Origin: Candidatus Paracaedibacteraceae bacterium | GTDB lineage: Bacteria; Pseudomonadota; Alphaproteobacteria; Paracaedibacterales; Paracaedibacteraceae | Length of the DNA stretch: 64,000 nucleotides | Reading direction: 5' to 3' | NCBI GenBank assembly: GCA_019636055.1 | Contig: JAHBYH010000001.1 | Coordinates: forward strand, 602,944-666,943 | Program-made: the position numbers and the translations under genes | Notes under the pieces: generated by a model | What the model was told of the DNA's origin: nothing | What the model saw: the letters and a program-made list of their open reading frames with translations, nothing else | Database searches by the model: none | Part shown: piece after piece, positions 56,790 through 64,000 of the stretch | Layout: every line of letters starts with the position of its first letter | How positions within the stretch are numbered: position 1 is the first letter of the stretch

Positions 56790-57509
56790 ATGAGTAGTAA
56801 AATAGTTGCTTTTCTTTTCATCTTAGTAAGCTCGAATTTTGCGCAATCCAATGCGCCAATCGATATCCCTGGGAATGCCCATCCTTTGCCAGAGGTTGGT
56901 TTTGGGAGTCCAAAAGCCCTTGTTAAGGTTGTAATGTATCATTCTTTGACATGTCATCATTGTATTGATTTTAAATTAAATAAATTACCCGTCCTACAAC
57001 AAAAATACATTGATTCAGGGCGCCTTTACTTTGTTCTAAAAGATTTTCCAACCGATGAGTTTTCGCTAAAATTAGCGATCATTTGTTGGATTGGTCGTGA
57101 TGTTGCTAAGTATTTAGAACGTTCTCACTTAATCATGGTCAATTTTAATTTGGATAAGGATAAAACTGTCGAGTTTGATTGGGTTAACGCAGAGCACCCC
57201 ACGGAAGTGATCGAAAAAATGTTGACGCCAACGGGGATAAGCTCTTCAGTTATTCAGCCTACATTTGATGACAAATCCATTGAGGATGCTATCCTCCATG
57301 ATGCTCTGATAGCCGGACGTGATCTTAAATTAAATTTCGCGCCGGGTTTTACTGTTAACGGGAAGCTTGTTGATATGAAGGATCTGGATGAAGCGATTGC
57401 GGATGCACTGCAGGAGGCTTCTAAGAAAAATGTTCTGGTTGATAAACCAAAAGTTACCCATCAAAGAAATGGCTTGGGCCAATCTTTAAAAGCAGCAGCG
57501 GCGGCTTAG
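56790..57509 (+). CDS. DsbA-family thiol:disulfide oxidoreductase
   Basis: The 239-residue protein has a signal peptide (SSKIVAFLFILVSSNFAQSNA) and a thioredoxin fold with the active site 'LTCHHCIDFKLNKLP' (CHHC, near 58-61). 'FVLKDFPTDEFSLKLAIIC' is typical of DsbA and BdbD-like periplasmic enzymes. A cis-Pro is present late in 'NFAPGFTVNGKLV'. It probably introduces disulfides into exported proteins. The C-terminus ends in a short poly-Ala tract. No dsbB is in the window. Confidence 0.88.
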   Translation: MSSKIVAFLFILVSSNFAQSNAPIDIPGNAHPLPEVGFGSPKALVKVVMYHSLTCHHCIDFKLNKLPVLQQKYIDSGRLYFVLKDFPTDEFSLKLAIICWIGRDVAKYLERSHLIMVNFNLDKDKTVEFDWVNAEHPTEVIEKMLTPTGISSSVIQPTFDDKSIEDAILHDALIAGRDLKLNFAPGFTVNGKLVDMKDLDEAIADALQEASKKNVLVDKPKVTHQRNGLGQSLKAAAAA

Positions 57510-57511
57510 GT

Positions 57512-58303
57512 TTACCGCAATCCTAAAGCGTGCAGTTCGTCTTCAACCATCATCAAGTCTTTCCAGACAGCTGCTTTTTGTCCCGGCGATCGTAACAGAT
57601 ACGCAGGATGATAGGTCGCCATGGCTTTGATCGGCTTTGCTGATTTTGCCGATTGATAGGTATACCATCGTCCGCGAAGTTTGGTTATGCCTTCGTTGGT
57701 GTTCAGAATGGACTTTGTTGGTACGCCGCCCACTAAGATCAAAATTTCAGGAGCAAGCAGTTCAATGTGCCGTTTAATGAACGGTTCACATAGAGCGACC
57801 TCATGGGGGGTTGGTGTGCGATTTCCTGGTGGTCGCCACGGGATAATGTTTGAGATATAAACGTTGTCAGAACGCGTAAGGCCGATGCTGGCTAGTGCTT
57901 TGTCTAATAGCTGACCGGAAATCCCGACAAAGGGAAGGCCTTGGCGATCCTCATCGGCACCGGGGGCTTCGCCAATGACCATAACTTTTGCTTTCGGGTT
58001 ACCGTCGCAAAAAACCGTATTGGCTGCAGTCATTTTAAGGTCGCATCCCTCAAAATTTAGAATTGCTTGATGCAGTTCATCGATAGAGTTGCAAGCGGCT
58101 GCAATCGCGGTTGTATTTAGAGCAGCTTTAGGTTGTGCAGGTGTAGGCGGGAGCGGATCCGGTTGTGTAAATTTCCGAGAGGTTTCACGGGCGCTAGACA
58201 CAGTTTTAGGTTGTGTTTTTGTGTGATCAACGGGGGTGTCACCAATGGCAACAGTCATACCAATGTCTGTGTACCAAACTAATAAATCGTTTACAGAACT
58301 CAT
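57512..58303 (-). CDS. Uracil-DNA glycosylase, family 4/5-like
   Basis: The 263-residue protein has the family 4 UDG core: '[21 protein letters not shown]' (uracil-binding loop), '[29 protein letters not shown]' and the late '[13 protein letters not shown]' motif. It removes uracil from DNA for base excision repair. A Cys pair near the start of the domain and 'LCEPF' suggest a 4Fe-4S cluster, but the full set of four ligands is not certain by eye. The first 90 residues form a Pro/Thr-rich extension. It is convergent with the DsbA-like gene, 2 bases apart. Confidence 0.9.
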   Translation of the reverse strand: MSSVNDLLVWYTDIGMTVAIGDTPVDHTKTQPKTVSSARETSRKFTQPDPLPPTPAQPKAALNTTAIAAACNSIDELHQAILNFEGCDLKMTAANTVFCDGNPKAKVMVIGEAPGADEDRQGLPFVGISGQLLDKALASIGLTRSDNVYISNIIPWRPPGNRTPTPHEVALCEPFIKRHIELLAPEILILVGGVPTKSILNTNEGITKLRGRWYTYQSAKSAKPIKAMATYHPAYLLRSPGQKAAVWKDLMMVEDELHALGLR

Positions 58304-58418
58304 GATGCCTCCTTTGGCTTACTCTACCATGCTCACCAAGTTGATAAAATACATTTGTCGTTTATTTCCTCTATCTTTTCACGTACTCTAATATTAAGTG
58401 AAATCGGAGGGTTTTTTT

Positions 58419-60017
58419 ATGTCAGAGTCAATGGATTATGATGTCGTTGTTGTTGGTGGTGGTCCGGCAGGGTTAAGTGCTGCGATTCGATTAAAACAAC
58501 TGGATCCTAATGTCAGTGTTTGTTTATTGGAAAAAGGATCTGAGATTGGAGCCCATATTTTATCCGGTAACGTGTTTGAACCGCATGCTTTGAATGAATT
58601 GATCCCGAATTGGCAAGAACTTGGCGCTCCTCTTAAATTGCAGGCCAAGGAAGACCATTTCTTTTTCTTAACAGAAACATCTAAATTCCGTTTGCCTACG
58701 CCACCGCAAATGCACAATCACGGAAATTATATCATTTCATTGGGGGCTTTGTGCCGTTGGTTAGGCGAGCAAGCCACTAATTTGGGTGTTGAGATTTATC
58801 CGGGTTTTCCTGCTGCACATCTTGTTAAAGATGAATCTGGGGCGGTTGTGGGTGTTAAAACAGGGGATATGGGTGTTGATAAAGACGGTAAGCCCACAGA
58901 CCAGTATCAGCCCGGCATTGAAATTTTTGCAAAACAAGTGTTGCTTGCTGAAGGATGCCGTGGCTCTTTGTCAGAACAAGTGATTAAAGATTTTGAATTG
59001 CGCCAGCCAGATTCACCGCAAACTTATGGCATCGGCTTTAAAGAGATTTGGCAAGTAGACCCGTCTAAGCATAAAGAAGGTTTAGTTGAGCATGCTATTG
59101 GTTGGCCGATGGATCATAAAACTTACGGTGGTGCCTTTATTTATCATGCCGAAAATCATCAAGTTTTTGTGGGCTATGTTATTGGTTTGGATTATCAAAA
59201 TCCGTATTTGTCTCCATTCGAAGAGTTTCAACGCTTTAAATCTCATCCAAAAATCCGTGCTTTATTCGAAGATGGTAAGCGGATCGCTTACGGGGCGCGT
59301 GCGTTGAACGAAGGGGGTTGGCAAGCGGTCCCCAAACTCACGTTCCCGGGGGGGGCTTTGATTGGCTGTTCTGCGGGATTTGTTAATGTTCCTAAGATTA
59401 AAGGATCCCATACGGCAATGAAGTCAGGGATGCTCGCGGCAGAGGGTGTCATTGAATTTTTCAAGACGGGCGTTAACCCCTATGATGATTTGCTTGATGC
59501 CAGTTGGATTGCCGATGAGCTTAAAGCGGTTCGTAATATCCGCCCCGGTTTTAAGTGGGGATTGATTCCAGGTTTGGTCAATGCTGCATTTGAAACCTAC
59601 ATTACCCGTGGTAAATCGCCATGGACATTGTCCAATCACAAAGATAATGAGTCTTTGACGTTGGCAGCTCAATCCCAGAAAATTAATTATCCAAAGGCTG
59701 ATGGTAAGATTACATTTGATCGACTTAGTTCCGTTTATCTGTGTAATACTAGCCATGATGAAAATCAGCCGAGTCATCTAAAGTTGCGTCAACCTGATAT
59801 TGCAATTAGTCACAACTATAAGCTCTATGATTCGCCTGAACACCGTTATTGTCCTGCGGGTGTTTATGAAGTTGTGACGGCGGGTGCGGAACCGTATTTG
59901 CAAATTAATGCTGCCAATTGTATTCATTGTAAAACCTGCGATATCAAAGACCCATTACAGAATATTGAGTGGACGACGCCAGAAGGGGGCTCTGGTCCTA
60001 ATTATGGAGGGATGTAG
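58419..60017 (+). CDS. Electron transfer flavoprotein-ubiquinone oxidoreductase
   Basis: ETF-QO passes electrons from ETF to ubiquinone at the inner membrane during fatty acid and amino acid oxidation. I start at the ATG at 58419 (532 residues), which has GGAGGG 7 bases upstream; a GTG seven codons earlier is open. 'YDVVVVGGGPAGLSAAIRL' binds FAD. 'KGSHTAMKSGMLAAEGV' and the C-terminal Fe-S domain 'YCPAGVYEV...NAANCIHCKTCDIKDPLQNIEWTTPEGGSGPNY' are diagnostic; the four Cys ligands are present. ispE follows after 3 bases. Confidence 0.95.
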   Translation: MSESMDYDVVVVGGGPAGLSAAIRLKQLDPNVSVCLLEKGSEIGAHILSGNVFEPHALNELIPNWQELGAPLKLQAKEDHFFFLTETSKFRLPTPPQMHNHGNYIISLGALCRWLGEQATNLGVEIYPGFPAAHLVKDESGAVVGVKTGDMGVDKDGKPTDQYQPGIEIFAKQVLLAEGCRGSLSEQVIKDFELRQPDSPQTYGIGFKEIWQVDPSKHKEGLVEHAIGWPMDHKTYGGAFIYHAENHQVFVGYVIGLDYQNPYLSPFEEFQRFKSHPKIRALFEDGKRIAYGARALNEGGWQAVPKLTFPGGALIGCSAGFVNVPKIKGSHTAMKSGMLAAEGVIEFFKTGVNPYDDLLDASWIADELKAVRNIRPGFKWGLIPGLVNAAFETYITRGKSPWTLSNHKDNESLTLAAQSQKINYPKADGKITFDRLSSVYLCNTSHDENQPSHLKLRQPDIAISHNYKLYDSPEHRYCPAGVYEVVTAGAEPYLQINAANCIHCKTCDIKDPLQNIEWTTPEGGSGPNYGGM

Positions 60018-60020
60018 CCG

Positions 60021-60899
60021 ATGGCGATCAAGACGATCAAGGCTCATGCCAAAGTGAATTTGATGTTGCATGTCACGGAAAAGTTGCCTAATGGGTATCA
60101 TTCCTTGCAATCTGTGTTTGCTTTTACAGATCTCGTTGATGAAATTTCTTTAGAGGAATCCAAGGTAGCAAATATTTCTTATCAAGGGGAATTTTCCGGT
60201 ACGATTGACGTTGGTCAGGATTCAGTAACAAAAGCTCTTGCTTGGTATTTTGCTCATACAGGGCTACCTCCTCGTCATTATAATGTGAAGGTTCAAAAAA
60301 ATATCCCAATAGCAGCAGGCTTAGGTGGGGGGACCAGTGATGCGGCGGCTATCTTAGCGTGGTTGTATCGGCAAGATTTTATGTCTTCTCTTGAGGCGGC
60401 TAAATGGAATTTTGTCAAAGCTAGCGGTGTTTTAGGGGCTGATGTGCCGGTAAGTTTAGCCTTTCATTTGGGACTAGGGAAAATTTTCTGGGTCGAAGGG
60501 AGCGGTCAAGAGGGGGAAATCACACCCCTTACGCCTAAAAATCTATCACGACAGGTCGTGCTTGTTAATTCTGGGGTTCGCTTGTCAACAGCTGATGTTT
60601 TTGCGAAACTTAGTGGGCGATATGATGAAAGAATATCTGCTCCTGACATTTTAACGGATCAGTTTATGCAATCAACCCGTAATATTCTTCAGGCAGCAGC
60701 TTTGCCCCTTTGTCCTGATATTCCCAAGATCTTTATGCTCTTTATGCTCAATACATCGTGCAAGTATTTTCGAATGTCTGGTACTGGGGCTACGTGTTTT
60801 TCTATGTTTCGTAATAAAAGCATGGCGCAGGCTATGGCCGATAAAATTGCTTCAAATAACCGGGGATGGTGGGTCAAAAGGACCGATATTTATGTCTAA
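60021..60899 (+). CDS. ispE: 4-diphosphocytidyl-2-C-methyl-D-erythritol kinase
   Basis: This GHMP kinase acts in the MEP pathway to isopentenyl diphosphate. The 292-residue protein has 'KAHAKVNLMLHVTEKLPNGYHSLQSVF', the ATP-binding loop 'IPIAAGLGGGTSDAAAIL', 'LGADVPVSLAF' and 'RMSGTGATCFSMF'. It follows ETF-QO by 3 bases and is probably co-transcribed with it. The family is clear and the length normal. Confidence 0.95.
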   Translation: MAIKTIKAHAKVNLMLHVTEKLPNGYHSLQSVFAFTDLVDEISLEESKVANISYQGEFSGTIDVGQDSVTKALAWYFAHTGLPPRHYNVKVQKNIPIAAGLGGGTSDAAAILAWLYRQDFMSSLEAAKWNFVKASGVLGADVPVSLAFHLGLGKIFWVEGSGQEGEITPLTPKNLSRQVVLVNSGVRLSTADVFAKLSGRYDERISAPDILTDQFMQSTRNILQAAALPLCPDIPKIFMLFMLNTSCKYFRMSGTGATCFSMFRNKSMAQAMADKIASNNRGWWVKRTDIYV

Positions 60900-61033
60900 T
60901 GTTGCAAAAACTCTACAGGTATCGAAAATCTTATTAGGATTTTCTCAAAATAATTTTGTTTGTTTTAAAGTTTTGTTAACCTGAAGATGGTTTAATAAAC
61001 TAGTAATTAACCTATTTTTAGAGGCTTATAGTT

Positions 61034-61489
61034 ATGCGTAACAAGTTACTTTCTGCTATCGCTCTCGGTGTTCTACTTGCCGGTTGTGAATGCTCACCTG
61101 AATCAATGGAAGCAGGTTCTGCTCCAGTTCCAGGTTCTGCTGATGATTTCAAAGCAAACGTAAAAGATCGCGTTTTCTTTGCATTCAACAAGCACAATAT
61201 CTCTGCTGAATCCGATCGCGTATTGGAAGCTCAAGCAGCTTGGTTCAAAACCTATCCAAACACATCAGCAACAGTCGAAGGACATGCTGACGCTCGCGGA
61301 ACACGCGAATACAACTTGGCTCTAGGTAAGCGTCGTGCGCATGCAGCAATGCATGGTCTAGGTAAGCACGGTGTTGAGAAGAAGCGTCTCAGGACAATTT
61401 CTTACGGTAAAGATAAGCCATTTGTTGCTGATGCTCAAACCGAAGACGCACACGCTCAAAACCGCGTTGCAGTTACAGTTGTTAACTAA
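61034..61489 (+). CDS. pal: Peptidoglycan-associated lipoprotein Pal
   Basis: The 151-residue lipoprotein has the lipobox 'GVLLAGCECS' (Cys near 18) and an OmpA-like peptidoglycan-binding domain, 'VFFAFNKHNISAESDRVLEAQAAWF' with 'TVEGHADARGTREYNLALGKRRAHA'. The Asp and Arg that bind diaminopimelate are in 'ALGKRRA' and nearby. Pal links outer membrane and wall with the Tol system; tolB is not in the window. The codon use and terminator suggest strong expression. Confidence 0.95.
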   Translation: MRNKLLSAIALGVLLAGCECSPESMEAGSAPVPGSADDFKANVKDRVFFAFNKHNISAESDRVLEAQAAWFKTYPNTSATVEGHADARGTREYNLALGKRRAHAAMHGLGKHGVEKKRLRTISYGKDKPFVADAQTEDAHAQNRVAVTVVN

Positions 61490-61507
61490 AGTTAGCACCG
61501 GTAAACA

Positions 61508-61537
61508 AAAAGCCCTGCATATGCAGGGCTTTTTTTA
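61508..61537 (+). terminator. Rho-independent terminator of pal
   Basis: AGCCCTGCAT and ATGCAGGGCT form a perfect 10-bp stem with an A-run on the left and TTTTTTT on the right. It lies about 20 bases beyond the pal stop. Confidence 0.93.
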
Positions 61538-61561
61538 TTTGTCATCCTATTTATAGCTAGT

Positions 61562-61595
61562 TCATTTGAGTTTAGAAGTTCATCACATCGTCGCC
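61562..61595. repeat. Dispersed repeat, family B (copy 3)
   Basis: TCATTTGAGTTTAGAAG followed by TTCATCACATCGTCGCC matches the family B core at 44685 and 46325. It lies between the pal terminator and a family A copy, the same pairing of families A and B as near 44.5 kb. Confidence 0.5.
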
Positions 61596-61624
61596 CCTTG
61601 TCCTTTATCGAAAAATTAGCTGTA

Positions 61625-61885
61625 ACGACTATTAATACTAACGTGAGCTCGATATAAGAAAGTCTATCAAGCAATAGAATCCGTCATTCCCGGCTAGAAA
61701 TTCTCGGTTTTCAAAGAAACCCGCTAAGAATTTCTTGATCGGGAATCTAGGCAACCATAAAACAAACATAGATCTTCAATCACTCAAAGCTGGGGTTTTC
61801 TAGCGATACCCCCCTAGCTTTGCTCGTCAGAGATGATGAGCCTGTCTGATCTTTCTTATGTCGAACTGACGTTAATACTACGATG
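61625..61885. repeat. Family A repeat (copy 3) nested within long inverted arms
   Basis: The central part (61679-61839) follows family A order: CCGTCATTCCCGG, AATTCTCGG..., TTTCTTGATCGGGAATC, CAATCACTCAAAGC, GGGGTTTTC and GAGATGATGA. Outside it, arms of about 40 bases (61625-61668 and 61845-61885) are near reverse complements: ATACTAACGTGAGCTCGATA and AAGAAAGTCTATCA on the left, their complements in GATCTTTCTTATG and CGAACTGACGTTAATAC on the right. The right arm runs into the end of nth. Confidence 0.75.
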
Positions 61886-62510
61886 GATCCAAAACAAACT
61901 CACACAAATCACGAACGGGACATATCGTGCACTGAGGTTTTTGCGCTTTGCAGATATAACGCCCATGCAGTATCAACCAGTGATGGGCATGTTGACGAAA
62001 TTCAGCAGGGATGACCTTTTCCAATTGCAATTCAACAGCCAAAGGGGTCTTTCCCTTAACCAAGCCTAGACGATTGGATACGCGGAAAATATGTGTGTCA
62101 ACGGCAATCGTTGGTTCACCAAAAGCAACATTCAGAACAACGTTGGCTGTTTTGCGACCAACACCAGGGAGTTTTTCAAGAGCTTCACGGGTACGGGGGA
62201 TTTCACCTTGATGGTCGCGCACAAGGATCTCAGCTGCGGCTATAATATTCTTAGCTTTGGTGTTGAATAGGCCAATTGTTTTGATATAGCTTTTTAATTT
62301 TTCTTCACCCAAGCCCAGCATTTTTTGTGGAGTATCAACAATGGCAAATAAATCTTTGGTTGCCTTGTTAACGCCAATGTCTGTCGCTTGCGCTGACAAG
62401 GCTACGGCAACAAGCAGCGTATACGAATTGGTGTAATTTAGCTCTGTTTGGGGATGAGGGTTGGCCGAGTGAAATCGTGAGAAAAGTTCGTATGTTTTTT
62501 CAGGGGACAT
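61878..62510 (-). CDS. nth: Endonuclease III
   Basis: The 210-residue DNA glycosylase/AP lyase repairs oxidised pyrimidines. It has the helix-hairpin-helix '[21 protein letters not shown]' with catalytic Lys, the catalytic Asp in '[16 protein letters not shown]', and the 4Fe-4S ligands '[17 protein letters not shown]'. Its stop and last codons (VLDPS) lie within or next to the inverted arm of the neighbouring repeat, so the C-terminus may have been set by the repeat. Confidence 0.96.
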   Translation of the reverse strand: MSPEKTYELFSRFHSANPHPQTELNYTNSYTLLVAVALSAQATDIGVNKATKDLFAIVDTPQKMLGLGEEKLKSYIKTIGLFNTKAKNIIAAAEILVRDHQGEIPRTREALEKLPGVGRKTANVVLNVAFGEPTIAVDTHIFRVSNRLGLVKGKTPLAVELQLEKVIPAEFRQHAHHWLILHGRYICKAQKPQCTICPVRDLCEFVLDPS

Positions 62511-62594
62511 GGCTATGATCGATATAGTTTTTTGTATCTTAATCAGAAAGAAAAGAGATGTCTAGCCTGTTGCAATCAATATTGTTGATTTCCG

Positions 62595-63617
62595 TTATTG
62601 TGCCACCTTTTTAGGATGATGTGTCGTATAGTAGTCCTGAACATGCCAGCGAATAGTTTTTATCAGACCCTCTTTTAAGAAGGTGGTTGGACGCCAGCCA
62701 AGTTCATGTTGGATTTTTGAACTATCGGTGCCATGACGATAATGATTAGAGCAATCTTTTGCTTGTGTTATTAATGTGCGATAGGCTTGTCGTGCAGGAT
62801 AATACTGATCCATGAGGTCACAAATATGATGTATTAGGTCAACATTTCGTTGTTCGCAATCTCCGCCAATCATATAAGTATTGCCGATTTTACCTTTTTC
62901 CAGAATAGCTAATAAAGCATCGACATGATCATCAATATATAACCAATCACGGATATTTTGGTCATTTCCATCGACGAGAATAGGTTTGTGTTCTAAGCAA
63001 TGGCGTACAATGGTTGGAACTTGTTTTTCATGATGTTGAAATGGACCATAATTATGACCACTATGACTGATTGTAATGGGGAGGTCATAGGTTTTGTGCC
63101 AAGCACGAACAAGGTGATCAGAAGCTGCCTTCGACGCGGCGTAGGGTGAATAGGGGGCATAATTTGATGTTTCTGACAATAAACGATCACCAGTTATCCT
63201 GCCAAAGACTTCATCTGTTGAGACATGGTGCAGTTGTAAATGCGGAACATGTTTTTGCCATAACTCAAGGCTTGCTGTCAGTAAATTATAGGTTCCAATA
63301 ATATTGCTATGAATAAAAGGATCGGGTTGCTTTATAACGTTATCTGTAGGGGTGTCGGCTGCAAGGTGAATGATTGCATCGGGTCGATACATATCGAGAG
63401 TGTGTTGGATTGCTTGAAAATCAGCAAGATCTGCTTTGATATGATGGTGTCGCGGGTTTTTATTGAATTCCATTAGGGACTTTAAAGAGGCAGTATATGC
63501 TAATTTATCAAAATTGATAATTTCTGTTTTTGGAAGGCGGAGCAGGCGTCGGATTAAAGAGGATCCAATAAATCCACATCCACCTGTAATCAGATAACGT
63601 TTTGTTGTTTTAAACAT
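62595..63617 (-). CDS. rfbB: dTDP-glucose 4,6-dehydratase
   Basis: The 340-residue short-chain dehydrogenase acts in synthesis of dTDP-deoxysugars for lipopolysaccharide or capsule. The NAD-binding motif is 'YLITGGCGFIGSSLIRRL'. The catalytic 'HVSTDEVFGRI' (Thr-Asp-Glu) and 'YSPYAASKAASDHLVRAWH' (Tyr-x3-Lys), together with 'RDWLYIDDHVDALLAIL', are typical of RfbB. The start is MFKTTKRYLITGG. No other rml genes are in the window, but the partial gene to its right runs in the same direction. Confidence 0.93.
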   Translation of the reverse strand: MFKTTKRYLITGGCGFIGSSLIRRLLRLPKTEIINFDKLAYTASLKSLMEFNKNPRHHHIKADLADFQAIQHTLDMYRPDAIIHLAADTPTDNVIKQPDPFIHSNIIGTYNLLTASLELWQKHVPHLQLHHVSTDEVFGRITGDRLLSETSNYAPYSPYAASKAASDHLVRAWHKTYDLPITISHSGHNYGPFQHHEKQVPTIVRHCLEHKPILVDGNDQNIRDWLYIDDHVDALLAILEKGKIGNTYMIGGDCEQRNVDLIHHICDLMDQYYPARQAYRTLITQAKDCSNHYRHGTDSSKIQHELGWRPTTFLKEGLIKTIRWHVQDYYTTHHPKKVAQ

Positions 63618-63722
63618 TTAGGTAAACTCCGGACAGTATCATATATATCCAGAATAAAAATGTTTTATTTAATTTTTAGTAAAGCAGTAATCCTTAATCG
63701 GTCAACAGCCGTTTGAAAAACT

Positions 63723-63998
63723 CTATTGATCGCCAATTTCTGTGACGAGCGATCGGATTTCTTCGTTTGACATTGTTTGAACTCGATCAAAGCCAAGCCC
63801 TTCGAGTTTTTTATACCACACCTTATTTTTGTAATGATCTTTATAGATATCAGGCAAAATCAGGAGAAGTAAACCGTTGTAATGGGGGAAAGCTCCTGTG
63901 ATAAACTCAAACGGCGTTAACCATTTGCAATCACCTTCACCTGCTTCTGGAATAAGCGGTGGGCGTTCTAAGAGAAGCCCTTCTTTTAGGACAAAAGT
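63723..63998 (-). CDS. 3' part of an unidentified gene at the window edge
   Basis: A minus-strand frame enters from the right edge and stays open for 91 codons to a TAG at 63723-63725. It reads, in part, 'LKEGLLLERPPLIPEAGEG', 'WLTPFEFITGAFPHYNGLLLLILPDIYKD' and, at the end, 'GLGFDRVQTMSNEEIRSLVTEIGDQ'. The hydrophobic pattern and codon use look like real protein. I do not recognise the family. It runs towards rfbB, with about 105 bases between. Confidence 0.6.
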   Translation of the reverse strand, partial: TFVLKEGLLLERPPLIPEAGEGDCKWLTPFEFITGAFPHYNGLLLLILPDIYKDHYKNKVWYKKLEGLGFDRVQTMSNEEIRSLVTEIGDQ

Positions 63999-64000
63999 TA

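Noticed and set aside
61833..62069. 78-codon plus-strand frame with '[15 protein letters not shown]'
   Set aside because: It is the translation of a repeat arm running into antisense nth; its similarity to the frame at 61492-61674 comes from the inverted repeat.

Overview
The window looks like a chromosomal segment of an AT-rich alphaproteobacterium, most likely a host-associated lineage such as Holosporales/Paracaedibacter-like bacteria. This is an inference from content: an F1-only ATP synthase operon (atpHAGD) separated from the F0 genes, Tad pilus genes, a class A RNase P RNA, an ETF-ubiquinone oxidoreductase, a Pal lipoprotein, a fused 1,100-residue FAD oxidoreductase, and palindromic repeats between genes. 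No ribosomal RNA is present to place it more exactly.

Layout. 1-2.6 kb: the end of a Tad secretion cluster (3' end of tadB, tadC), a secreted unknown, and a prepilin. 2.6-7.1 kb: the F1 operon on the minus strand, ending in a terminator right after atpD with no atpC. 7.2-15.6 kb: two tandem MFS transporters, tRNA-Ser, a Sel1 gene broken by an amber codon, a Gdx/SugE exporter, a secreted unknown, penicillin-binding protein 1A, tRNA-Phe and a YdcH-like protein. 15.7-27.2 kb: phosphomannomutase, hybrid histidine kinase, cytochrome b561, alpha/beta hydrolase, PriA, the FAD oxidoreductase, a Nudix hydrolase and FolK.

27.2-39.0 kb is an accessory region: a DUF2971 protein, a HigBA-type toxin-antitoxin pair whose palindromic operator fills the promoter spacer, tRNA-Thr, and a polymorphic toxin locus. 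A 2,227-residue CdiA/filamentous-haemagglutinin-like exoprotein ends in a colicin E3-type rRNase domain. It is followed by its immunity candidate and then by two orphan toxin tips (one unassigned, one Ntox17-like), each with a small candidate immunity gene, and by the remnant of another gene. A 503-bp segment of the exoprotein is duplicated in front of the last orphan. This has the layout expected of a system that swaps toxin tips by homologous recombination, and it is the most interesting part of the window.

39.1-44.2 kb: flagellar genes on the minus strand (flgI, flgJ, flgN, flgK, flgL, fliW). 44.2-49.9 kb: palindromic repeats, a secreted Cache-like protein, rnpB, a voltage-gated-type ion channel, lipB and a secreted unknown. 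50-64 kb: mainly housekeeping genes (pepF, an ABC1/UbiB kinase, glyA-nrdR-ABC-F ATPase, a DsbA-like protein, uracil-DNA glycosylase, ETF-QO-ispE, pal, nth, a dTDP-glucose 4,6-dehydratase) and the 3' part of an unidentified minus-strand gene at the edge. At least three families of short palindromic repeats sit between genes, near 11.1, 28.9-29.2, 44.4-44.8, 46.2-46.4 and 61.6-61.9 kb.
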